A DNA stretch of 5,938 nt from the NCBI GenBank assembly GCA_030666765.1, contig DAOUXE010000085.1:1-5938 (forward strand), written 5' to 3'. The notes beneath the pieces are model-generated. The model was not told the DNA's origin, ran no database searches, and was given only the letters and a program-made list of their open reading frames with translations. Each line of letters starts with the position of its first letter. The stretch's first letter is position 1. The translations under genes and the position numbers were made by a program. Below, piece by piece: positions 1 through 5,637 of this stretch. The DNA is from Methanosarcinales archaeon. GTDB taxonomy: Archaea > Halobacteriota > Methanosarcinia > Methanosarcinales > Methanogasteraceae.

Positions 1-1
1 G

Positions 2-514
2 AAATATCTCAAAAGAGGTTTGAGGATCTTTTCATGGGGCTTAATTATTACCTTGATGACATGGATCTTTTTGAGAGAGGGTTTCGTACTATTTGGAGTG
101 CTCCATCTCATCGGAATTTCGGTTATTATAGCGTACCCATTCTTAAAACTCTGTTATTGGAATCTGTTGCTGGGTATTGCCGTCATAGTCCTTGGAATCT
201 ATTTGAAGAACTTTACTTTCGGTTTTCCCTGGTTGTTGTGGTTGGGATTCATGCCCGGCTATTTTTACACCGTTGACTATTTCCCGATTTTTCCATGGTT
301 TGGGGTGGTTCTGATCGGGGTGTTTTTTGGAAATTTACTATATCCTGGCTGCACACGTAAATTTAAACTTTATGATCTCTCAAATTTTAATTTTACAAGA
401 TTGTTTTGCCTTTTAGGAAGACATTCATTGACAATTTACCTGATTCATCAACCAATGCTGATTATATTGCTGTATCTTCTGGGTATTGTAGATATTGTGG
501 ATATTTATCTTTAA
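2..514 (+). CDS. DUF1624 / HGSNAT-like integral membrane protein, 3' part
   Basis: The open frame enters from the left edge without a stop. The visible part is the C-terminal 170 residues, so the TTG at 20-22 is probably internal. The protein is very hydrophobic, with about five membrane segments. Visible motifs resemble the DUF1624/heparan-alpha-glucosaminide N-acetyltransferase-like family: GVLHLIGIS (residues about 32-40), DYFPIFPWFG (92-101) and LGRHSLTIYLIHQP (138-151). In that family the C-terminal RHSL-IYLIHQP element lies in the last membrane helices. Human HGSNAT moves an acetyl group across the lysosomal membrane. The substrate of the prokaryotic relatives is generally unknown, so no reaction is assigned. 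The segment is visibly more AT-rich than the rest of the window. It converges on cobT with only 16 bp between stop codons. Confidence 0.8.
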   Translation, partial: KYLKRGLRIFSWGLIITLMTWIFLREGFVLFGVLHLIGISVIIAYPFLKLCYWNLLLGIAVIVLGIYLKNFTFGFPWLLWLGFMPGYFYTVDYFPIFPWFGVVLIGVFFGNLLYPGCTRKFKLYDLSNFNFTRLFCLLGRHSLTIYLIHQPMLIILLYLLGIVDIVDIYL

Positions 515-530
515 TCTCATCAGTAATCCC

Positions 531-1586
531 TCATTGTCCACCCATCAACTCTTCATACACCGCCTCGACCGCACCAAGCATCTCTCTCTGGGTGATGCCA
601 AGCATTCCTGCCGCATACATTGCACCGCCTGCGCCGACCCCTTCCTTGACCTCGCCTGCCTCATATTTACGCAATCCCGCCATACGCGAACCCGAGAAAC
701 CCGGATCGATGACATGGATAGGGCATCCGAGATCGCTGATCACCGCATCAAAGTTAATCGAAGGATCCTGAGACACGTACTTCGTGGTCGCAATCGAGAT
801 TCTGTTGGTATCGATGCCAAGATGCGTAAGTATCGTAAATACCGCGATCATCTGGGTGCCGCCTGCAAGAACGATGCTCACGTTAGACGAGGTCATGCCG
901 CGGATCAGCCCTGCAACAGCAGGCATCATCGGATCGCCGATGGCTGCAATGGCACGCAGCGGATCAGCACGCGCCTTATCTGTGGTGATCCCTGATGCAT
1001 CGATGCCCTGCTGCACAACCGCACGTTTGATATCGAGGGGATTGTCCATATAACTGCTGCTGACGCCGTAATCGTGCCCGAGTGCTGTGAGAATGCCAAG
1101 AGCTGTGGTCGTGCCGCCCGGGATGCTTTCGCCTAGTATAATAAAGTCTGATAGTTTTCCGAGTTGCATGCCGATCTGTGTTGCGTGCCCATAGATCGCA
1201 CCCGTGTGAGGTACAGCGTTACCATACCTGATATCACGCCCAGGCAGGGCGCCAAGATCGATTGTCGGAACATCCGGAACGATCCGGAGTCCTGCGTTTA
1301 CGAAGAGATGTGGGATGCCGGTCAGTTGCAACGCAGCGCGAGTCATGACAGCAGGCGTTGGCGCACCGTCCGGTTTCATCGGCAGTTCCAAAACACTGCG
1401 GGTGCTGCCATACACCACGATCTCGGCATCGCCTGCCGGCGTGTAATCATTCAGTTCGGTGGTTGCGCCCGCAGCCGAGATATTCGGGATCCGGCACGTA
1501 TCGGTGTTTGAGAGTACGCAGAGAAAAAGAGGATTGGACCGACCATCTTCCGGTGTTTCGGTAGACGTGATCCAATTGCTTGACAT
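531..1586 (-). CDS. cobT: Archaeal-type nicotinate mononucleotide-dependent phosphoribosyltransferase CobT (UPF0284/TIGR00303)
   Basis: This 351-residue protein matches the archaeal/cyanobacterial CobT family (UPF0284, TIGR00303). The family is distinct from the bacterial enzyme but does the same job: it transfers phosphoribose from nicotinate mononucleotide to the lower-ligand base of cobamides. Visible family blocks are IPNISAAGAT (33-42), GESIPGGTTTALG (152-164), GDPMMPAVAGL (217-227), LAGGTQM (240-246) and GFSGSRMAGLRKYEAGEVKEGVGAGG (296-321). By analogy with bacterial CobT, a glutamate in the EVKEG stretch may be catalytic; this is inference. About 16 residues before PLFLCVLSNT look like an N-terminal extension compared with the Methanocaldococcus protein as I remember it. 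The ATG at 1586 has no clear Shine-Dalgarno sequence, so the start is the weakest part of the call. The gene follows dnaG on the same strand after 53 bp, with a terminator-like hairpin between them. Cobamides are needed by Mtr and methyltransferases in methanogens. Confidence 0.93.
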   Translation of the reverse strand: MSSNWITSTETPEDGRSNPLFLCVLSNTDTCRIPNISAAGATTELNDYTPAGDAEIVVYGSTRSVLELPMKPDGAPTPAVMTRAALQLTGIPHLFVNAGLRIVPDVPTIDLGALPGRDIRYGNAVPHTGAIYGHATQIGMQLGKLSDFIILGESIPGGTTTALGILTALGHDYGVSSSYMDNPLDIKRAVVQQGIDASGITTDKARADPLRAIAAIGDPMMPAVAGLIRGMTSSNVSIVLAGGTQMIAVFTILTHLGIDTNRISIATTKYVSQDPSINFDAVISDLGCPIHVIDPGFSGSRMAGLRKYEAGEVKEGVGAGGAMYAAGMLGITQREMLGAVEAVYEELMGGQ

Positions 1587-1598
1587 TGTGTCTGGTCG

Positions 1599-1626
1599 AA
1601 AAACCGCAAGAGAACTTCTCTGCGGT
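1599..1626 (-). terminator. Hairpin plus T5 tract between dnaG and cobT
   Basis: A near-perfect palindrome lies at 1603-1626. ACCGCA (1603-1608) pairs with TGCGGT (1621-1626) and GAGAA (1610-1614) pairs with TTCTC (1616-1620), leaving one bulged A at 1609. Read on the minus strand, the hairpin is followed immediately by five T residues (1603-1599). It starts 14 nt after the dnaG stop and ends 13 nt before the cobT start. This fits an intrinsic-type terminator, or attenuator, after dnaG. The reverse strand has no T tract after the stem. It could also be an operator for cobT, but no regulator is known here. Confidence 0.5.
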
Positions 1627-1639
1627 ATGTTTACGATAA

Positions 1640-2845
1640 TTATGTGTGAGATGCTGCCATAACGCTGACTGAGGTGGGGTGCTTGGTGATATGACCCATC
1701 TCAGCCCCGACTAAGTGTTTCACGCCTTTTTCAGCAGCGATGTCCAGTATCCGCTGGGTGATCACACCATCGAAGACCACACTATAGATATTATCGGTGC
1801 AATCTTTCAGTGAATCCGCAAGATCTCGCACCGGAACCTCCTTGATAACGTTGGTGTCGCCATCGAGCAACCGTGCACCCATGGTATCAGAAAGCTCCTT
1901 TATATGTGTCGAGAATTCGGAACCGTTCTCTGGTTTCTTGACCTTAGGGGGTTTTGAAACGGCTTTCTTGCGTATCTTCGTACCACGATCGTGTATCTTC
2001 TTCTTTGGTTCGGCTTCCTGCGCATAACTGATGATCGCCTGATCGACCGGCTCCTTCTGGCGCAGCGATGTAACGATCTCCTTCTGGACGAGTTCCTCCA
2101 CACCCTTGCCATCAGGAGCGCGCGCCACAAAATCGATGTCAGCCATCTGGAGCAACTCCTTGATGATCAGTTCTCCGCCGCGATCTCCGTCTGTGAACGC
2201 TGTGACAGTCTTCTCCTTACACAGCGGGATGATCGAATCCGGAATGCTCGTCCCGCCGACGGCAACTGCATTCTTGATCCCATATCTCAGCAGAGTGAGC
2301 ACATCTGCCCGCCCCTCGACAAGGATGATTGCATCGGAGTCCGGTACATGCGGACCTGCCGGAAGATTATCTTTGCCATAAGCGGTGATCTCCTCAATCC
2401 TCACCGATTTCTTGACCTCATCAGCAATCTCCTGGCTTTCAGGGACTGTCTGATTAAACATCTCAGTTAAGACGTACTTCGCCCTTTCGATGATGTGCTT
2501 TCTCTTTGCAGCGCGCACATCTATCATCTGTTCAAGCAAGATATGTGCCGTACATGGACCAACACGGTCGATGGTCTCGAGCGATGCTGCCAGAATCGCA
2601 GTCTCGACGCGATCGAGGCTTGATGGGATGGTGATCGTTCCGCTCGACTTGCCAGCTTTGGAACTGATAGCCACATCGATCCTACCGATCCGCCCGGTCT
2701 TTTGGAGATCGCGCAGGTCAAGATCGCTGCCCAGCAACCCCTCGGTCTGTCCGAAGATTGCTCCGACTACATCAGGTCGTTCAATGAGCCCGTCTGTTGA
2801 TATTGTAGCTTGAATGACGTATTTCGTTGTATCAGAATCTTGCAT
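1640..2845 (-). CDS. dnaG: Archaeal DnaG-like protein (TOPRIM; exosome-associated)
   Basis: This 401-residue protein is a clear archaeal DnaG. The N-terminal block (residues 1-57: [42 protein letters not shown]) is the family signature. The TOPRIM domain follows, with the conserved glutamate in ILVEGRAD (E177) and the acidic pair in DGDRGG (D219, D221). A lysine-rich linker (about 279-308) leads to a C-terminal domain ending in [14 protein letters not shown]. No zinc-binding domain is present, as expected for the archaeal branch. In archaea this protein is an abundant subunit of the RNA exosome that aids poly(A)-rich substrate binding, and it has weak primase activity in some species. The ATG at 2845 is chosen over a GTG at 2854 because an AAAGGTGA sequence (2858-2851) ends 5 nt before the ATG and overlaps the GTG. 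It lies downstream of the UPF0292 TOPRIM gene and upstream of cobT. Confidence 0.96.
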   Translation of the reverse strand: MQDSDTTKYVIQATISTDGLIERPDVVGAIFGQTEGLLGSDLDLRDLQKTGRIGRIDVAISSKAGKSSGTITIPSSLDRVETAILAASLETIDRVGPCTAHILLEQMIDVRAAKRKHIIERAKYVLTEMFNQTVPESQEIADEVKKSVRIEEITAYGKDNLPAGPHVPDSDAIILVEGRADVLTLLRYGIKNAVAVGGTSIPDSIIPLCKEKTVTAFTDGDRGGELIIKELLQMADIDFVARAPDGKGVEELVQKEIVTSLRQKEPVDQAIISYAQEAEPKKKIHDRGTKIRKKAVSKPPKVKKPENGSEFSTHIKELSDTMGARLLDGDTNVIKEVPVRDLADSLKDCTDNIYSVVFDGVITQRILDIAAEKGVKHLVGAEMGHITKHPTSVSVMAASHT

Positions 2846-2850
2846 ATAAT

Positions 2851-2858
2851 TCACCTTT
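2851..2858 (-). promoter_or_regulatory. Ribosome binding site deciding the dnaG start
   Basis: On the minus strand AAAGGTGA complements the 16S 3'-end motif TCACCT. It lies 5 nt upstream of the ATG at 2845. It overlaps the alternative GTG at 2854-2852, which therefore cannot use it. Confidence 0.65.
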
Positions 2859-2907
2859 ATACCAATAATCTACTAGTTAACCCACTCACACCAATGCATT
2901 CCCGTAC

Positions 2908-2929
2908 TAACACGCTCTATTCCGTGTTA
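2908..2929. repeat. 7-bp perfect inverted repeat in the dnaG leader
   Basis: TAACACG (2908-2914) and CGTGTTA (2923-2929) are perfect reverse complements separated by 8 nt. The stem may extend through CCG (2902-2904) and CGG (2930-2932) across a 3-nt bulge. It lies 63 bp upstream of the dnaG ATG, so it could be an operator or a leader hairpin. Confidence 0.45.
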
Positions 2930-3047
2930 CGGTTTATTGCATCTTTCTACAGTCTGTGTGAATATGATGGATGATTGACCTCTGATGTTCCCCTCGAACC
3001 ACGCATGAGTTCTACCTCAGAAACCTTTGAGATCGTGCAAGTGTGAT

Positions 3048-3077
3048 TAACCGAAAGACTATTTTTTTTATCGGTTA
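3048..3077. repeat. Inverted repeat enclosing a T8 run
   Basis: TAACCGA (3048-3054) pairs with TCGGTTA (3071-3077). The loop contains eight consecutive T on the plus strand (3062-3069), read as A8 on the minus strand. The T run is inside the loop, not after the stem, so this is not a standard terminator. The matching minus-strand A tract could be part of an AT-rich promoter for dnaG. Confidence 0.3.
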
Positions 3078-3124
3078 CAGATCAGTTTGTTGGTGACGAT
3101 ATAATAAGGTTGTGGTTCCCAATA

Positions 3125-3547
3125 TTATTTGATATATTTTATAATATCCTGCCGTAGTTTCATGACATGCCGCTTGAGACCTTGAACGTCTTTTATATCC
3201 TTCTGCACCAGTTTCTTCAGCCGGGAACGCAGGTCTGTATTGATCGCTACATCACGAGACTGTAGATATTTAACGATCTGCACTGAGAGTTGATTGCCCC
3301 TGCGATCCCAATCCGTAAGCACGATCACAGAATCGTAGTTGCTCGCAAGCGAATCCGTAAAATGCAGCAAGGACTTCCCGCATGGCGACTCGATCGCGCC
3401 GCATATCCCAAGATTGCGCAGTGTCGACTCGTCGTTTCTCCCCTCCACCACAATCACAGCACCGCTGTCAGACATCTCTATGAGGTCATGTAACACGCGC
3501 TCGATCAGTTCGTAGCGGCGAACCGCATCCTTAGTTCTAGCAGTCAT
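3125..3547 (-). CDS. Small TOPRIM-domain protein, UPF0292 / RNase M5-like
   Basis: This is a 140-residue stand-alone TOPRIM protein. It has the glutamate motif VVEGRND (E35) and the acidic motif LTDWDRRG (D79, D81). The metal-binding triad is therefore intact, and a nuclease or nucleotidyl-transfer role on RNA or DNA is plausible. The architecture matches archaeal UPF0292 proteins, related to the RNase M5-like small primase group. No specific substrate is known to me. The last 40 residues are basic and probably helical. The ATG at 3547 is preferred over an in-frame TTG at 3553; neither has a clear ribosome binding site. The gene overlaps the end of the UPF0235 gene by 11 nt, so translational coupling is likely. 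Confidence 0.85.
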   Translation of the reverse strand: MTARTKDAVRRYELIERVLHDLIEMSDSGAVIVVEGRNDESTLRNLGICGAIESPCGKSLLHFTDSLASNYDSVIVLTDWDRRGNQLSVQIVKYLQSRDVAINTDLRSRLKKLVQKDIKDVQGLKRHVMKLRQDIIKYIK

Positions 3548-3857
3548 GCTCAAAAAATAACGACAGCGTCCGGATCACGTCCGCCCTGGCGACTCCAATC
3601 AGTTCGATCGACTTCCTTGTGCTCGCCTGACCCTTCAGCCGGATCTGTGTGGAACTTACCCCGAATAGCCTTGATAACTCCCTGATCAACTGTTTGTTTG
3701 CCTTACCATCGATGGCTTTTGCAGACACTTTCGCACGGATACGGTTTCGCGACTCATCATATCCGCTCGGGACTTCTGTGATTCCGGACCCGGGTATTAC
3801 CTTTAAATCGATTATAACACCGTTTCCGGTATCTTTTATGGCATTTTCGTAGGACAT
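3537..3857 (-). CDS. UPF0235 / DUF167 family protein (YggU-like)
   Basis: This 106-residue protein has the DUF167 pattern: VIIDLKVIPGS (14-24), SGYDESRNRIRAKVSAKAIDGKANKQLI (31-58) and the GQASTRKSIEL element (76-86). The length is normal for the family. The DUF167 fold is known structurally, but its biochemical role is not established. The ATG at 3857 follows 18 nt after the third ACA of the candidate guide RNA, with no Shine-Dalgarno sequence. The gene therefore either shares the RNA's transcript or is translated from a short processed leader. Its 3' end overlaps the downstream TOPRIM gene by 11 nt. Confidence 0.88.
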   Translation of the reverse strand: MSYENAIKDTGNGVIIDLKVIPGSGITEVPSGYDESRNRIRAKVSAKAIDGKANKQLIRELSRLFGVSSTQIRLKGQASTRKSIELIGVARADVIRTLSLFFEHDC

Positions 3858-3872
3858 TGAGCTTGTTTTTGT

Positions 3873-4097
3873 GGTTGTAGCCCGGACGCACTAACTCCGT
3901 GAGATCATCCACTGGATTTTTCCGTTGTCATCACAGTACCCTCGTGCCGGGCAATATCACCTGTTCCACACCGGGGTTGGCTTGGCAGTCATTGATAGGT
4001 TTACCAGTAACTCCTGCAAGGACCTATTCGATGCGGTTATGTGCCCCGTTCTTATGCTCCGGTGATCATCGATTCACACCAGTCCTCGAGAAGGGGT
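3873..4097 (-). ncRNA. Candidate three-hairpin H/ACA guide sRNA
   Basis: Read on the minus strand, three hairpins follow one another.
Hairpin A: CCCC (4096-4093)/GGGG (4047-4044) plus TTCT/AGAA (4092-4089/4052-4049); 6x6-nt pocket; upper stem CTGGTG/CACCGG (4082-4077/4064-4059); K-loop with two TGA (4076-4074, 4068-4066); ACA 4042-4040.
Hairpin B: lower stem CCGCATCG/CGGTGTGG (4036-4029/3973-3966, two G-U); upper stem CTTGCAG (4020-4014) with CTG-CAAG (3988-3981, one bulged C); tandem G-A pairs possible between GA 4013-4012 and GA 3990-3989; ACA 3964-3962.
Hairpin C: GCCCGG/CCGGGC (3952-3947/3885-3880); upper stem CTGTGA/TCACGG (3936-3931/3902-3897); TGA opposite TGA (3930-3928, 3907-3905); ACA 3878-3876.
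From upper stem to ACA is 16 nt in A and B, and 18 nt in C (16 if an A-A mismatch and T-G pair are added). Such RNAs work with Cbf5, Nop10, Gar1 and L7Ae to place pseudouridines. No protein frame stays open across it. Ends are predicted, not proven. Confidence 0.68.
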
Positions 4098-4119
4098 ATT
4101 GACAGGTGAGGTATCATGG

Positions 4120-4127
4120 TATATATC
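4120..4127 (-). promoter_or_regulatory. TATA box for the guide RNA (possibly two-way)
   Basis: On the minus strand GATATATA (4127-4120) is centred about 27 nt upstream of 4097, where hairpin A begins. That is the expected TATA-to-start distance in archaea. The core is nearly palindromic, so it could also read towards nob1. A start at that distance on the plus strand would fall at the nob1 ATG itself, upstream of which lies its Shine-Dalgarno sequence. Confidence 0.5.
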
Positions 4128-4137
4128 AGTTGCTGTG

Positions 4138-4147
4138 AAAGGAGGAG
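4138..4147 (+). promoter_or_regulatory. Strong ribosome binding site of nob1
   Basis: AAAGGAGGAG precedes two adjacent ATG codons. From the end of GGAGG (4145) the ATG at 4151 is 5 nt away and the ATG at 4148 only 2 nt, so 4151 is the better start. Confidence 0.7.
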
Positions 4148-4150
4148 ATG

Positions 4151-4645
4151 ATGTCAGTGTATGTAGCAGATTCGTCGGTATTCATCCTCGGAATGCCGCT
4201 TCCTTCCCAGGTGCGGAACCGGATCATTACCACGCCAGAGGTTGTTTCCGAGCTTGTGGACATAAAATCAAAAATGGCATTCGAGGAAGCGATCGGGTCT
4301 GGCATGGAGGTCGAGCCGCCACTCGCAAACCTCCTCGCAGAGGTCCGGTCTCATGCAAGCAGAACAGGTGACATCGAGCGGCTATCTGACACCGATATCG
4401 GAATCATAGCAAAAGCCCTCGAACACGGCGGTATCCTCTACACCGATGATTATGCGATCCAGAATGTAGCAAAGAGTCTCAGGATCAAAACAGAACCGAT
4501 CCTGCAGGACGGGATCAAAGAGACGTTTGAATGGGGCAGGCGGTGCAAGGGATGTGGCAGGCGGTTTGAGAGCGATGTCCGGATCTGTCCAATATGTGGA
4601 AGCGAAACAAAGGGATACAAAAAGAGCAGAAAGGTTTTAAGATGA
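4151..4645 (+). CDS. nob1: Archaeal rRNA maturation endonuclease Nob1 (PIN domain plus zinc ribbon)
   Basis: This 164-residue protein has an N-terminal PIN nuclease domain and a C-terminal zinc ribbon, the standard archaeal Nob1 layout. The acidic PIN residues are visible: D7 in YVADSS, E34 in VVSELVD, D80/D82 in LSDTDIG and D99/D100 in LYTDDYAIQN. The zinc ribbon is CKGC (C132, C135) and CPIC (C146, C149), followed by a basic tail. Nob1 cuts the precursor of 16S rRNA at its mature 3' end in the pre-40S-like particle. The start at 4151 fits the ribosome binding site; 4148 would add one methionine. The stop overlaps the mfnF start (ATGA, 4642-4645), which indicates an operon. It is divergent from the candidate H/ACA RNA, a second rRNA-maturation factor. 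Confidence 0.93.
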   Translation: MSVYVADSSVFILGMPLPSQVRNRIITTPEVVSELVDIKSKMAFEEAIGSGMEVEPPLANLLAEVRSHASRTGDIERLSDTDIGIIAKALEHGGILYTDDYAIQNVAKSLRIKTEPILQDGIKETFEWGRRCKGCGRRFESDVRICPICGSETKGYKKSRKVLR

Positions 4646-5613
4646 CTACAATTGGTATCGATATCGGAGGCGCAAACACAAAGGTTGCATCGGCAGATGG
4701 GAGTATTGCAGAGATACATTACCTCCCGATGTGGAAGGATGCAGCACTCCCTGACCTCTTATCTGGTATTGCAGATCGGCTGATGCCAGACAAGGTCGGG
4801 GTCGTGATGACTGGCGAACTTGCTGACTGCTTCGACAATAAGGGGCATGGAATCGCATTCATCTCTGATGCGGTTGAGTACGCGTTTCCGGAAAGTGATA
4901 TATATTATCTTAACAATAGATGTGAATTCACTGGCTGCGATGATCCTGGTCTTGCCGCGGCGAACTGGGCAGCATCGGCAGGTCTCCTTGCACGGGACAT
5001 GAGTTGTGTCTTTGTGGATGTCGGCAGCACGACAACAGACATAATCCCGATCGTGGGAGGTGCTGCACGTGCTGGAGGCACGGACTTCGAGCGGTTAAAG
5101 CGCGGCGAACTCCTGTATTCGGGCGTGCTCCGGACAAATCTCGCAGCACTCCTCGACCGGGTCGTCCTTGACGGTGTCGGGTGCAGGATATCGTCAGAAC
5201 TCTTCGCAATAACGGGAGACGCGTACATTGTGCTCGGAACGATTGGAGAAGTGGATTACACCTGCGAAACGCCGGACCATGCAGGAACTACCGTACCGGA
5301 TTCGATCAGGAGGCTTGCACGCATCGTATGCGCAGATCCTGACGAGATTGAGGGTTCTTCTGGTTCTGGCGTGCGCACCATTGCAGAGCAGGTGCAGGAG
5401 AAGCAGGTGCAGGAACTCTCAGACGCGATCGATAATGCTCTTGCGCGGTACGGGCTTAATCGCGTCGTTGGCACCGGGCTTGGCGAGTTTCTGATCAGGG
5501 ATGCGGTGGAGCAGCTTGACGGGGTGGAGTGCTCATTCGTGTCCGGGATGTACGGGGAAGGAGTGTCGAAGGTGTTTCCTGCGTATGCGGTTGCAAAATT
5601 GGTTGAATTCTGA
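4642..5613 (+). CDS. mfnF: MfnF-type methanofuran biosynthesis enzyme (TIGR03123, hydantoinase/oxoprolinase-like)
   Basis: This 323-residue ASKHA-fold protein has a first phosphate motif IGIDIGGANTKVA (4-16), a second phosphate motif VFVDVGSTTTDIIPI (123-137) and a C-terminal GTGLGEFLI (277-285). It matches the archaeal family annotated as H4MPT-linked C1 transfer pathway protein. The Methanocaldococcus member of that family is MfnF, which joins the furan diphosphate unit to gamma-glutamyltyramine to build the methanofuran core. The start ATG at 4642 gives the expected MTTIGIDIGG N-terminus and a 4-nt overlap with nob1. An upstream in-frame ATG at 4594 would run inside nob1 and is rejected. 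Residues 249-258 (EQVQEKQVQE) come from a 15-bp tandem duplication in the gene. Family membership is firm; the exact reaction rests on orthology. Confidence 0.88.
   Translation: MTTIGIDIGGANTKVASADGSIAEIHYLPMWKDAALPDLLSGIADRLMPDKVGVVMTGELADCFDNKGHGIAFISDAVEYAFPESDIYYLNNRCEFTGCDDPGLAAANWAASAGLLARDMSCVFVDVGSTTTDIIPIVGGAARAGGTDFERLKRGELLYSGVLRTNLAALLDRVVLDGVGCRISSELFAITGDAYIVLGTIGEVDYTCETPDHAGTTVPDSIRRLARIVCADPDEIEGSSGSGVRTIAEQVQEKQVQELSDAIDNALARYGLNRVVGTGLGEFLIRDAVEQLDGVECSFVSGMYGEGVSKVFPAYAVAKLVEF
5386..5415 (+). repeat. In-frame 15-bp tandem duplication inside mfnF
   Basis: Two 15-bp units (5386-5400 and 5401-5415) share the core CAGGTGCAG and encode EQVQE and KQVQE. They extend a predicted helix between residues 249 and 258 and do not break the frame. 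Confidence 0.6.
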
Positions 5614-5637
5614 AATATTCCGTAACCAAACAGGGAA

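Larger units (their letters stand above)
2846..3124. other. 279-bp intergenic region upstream of dnaG
   Basis: No convincing coding frame or recognisable RNA gene is seen here. It presumably carries the dnaG leader and promoter. Candidate minus-strand TATA-like stretches are AATAAA near 2938-2933 and TTATTATAT near 3107-3099; neither is strong enough to call. Two inverted repeats stand out, at 2908-2929 and 3048-3077. Confidence 0.5.

Noticed and set aside
495..995. 166-residue plus-strand frame opposite cobT
   Set aside because: It is a shadow of the cobT codons, with no family signature and no ribosome binding site.
1991..2470. 159-residue plus-strand frame opposite dnaG
   Set aside because: It is antisense to the strongly conserved dnaG TOPRIM region; its composition is explained by the opposite strand.
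2955..3035. C/D box sRNA on the plus strand (ATGATGG, CTGA, ATGAGT, CAGA)
   Set aside because: Box C does not match RTGATGA, and the first box-to-CTGA distance is about 11 nt with no consistent C'/D' pair.
3886..4030. Minus-strand fragments such as AGVTGKPINDCQANPGVEQV and YCPARGYCDDNGKIQ as a decayed gene
   Set aside because: Stops occur in every frame, no family is recognised, and the RNA hairpins account for the sequence better.
3876..4097. tRNA, SRP RNA or RNase P RNA in the nob1 gap
   Set aside because: No T-loop GTTCRA block, SRP helix-8 motif or RNase P conserved cores can be found on either strand.
3899..4102. 67-residue plus-strand frame opposite the guide RNA
   Set aside because: It starts with GTG without a ribosome binding site, is rich in Cys, Pro and Arg in no known pattern, and lies antisense to the structured RNA, which explains the open frame.
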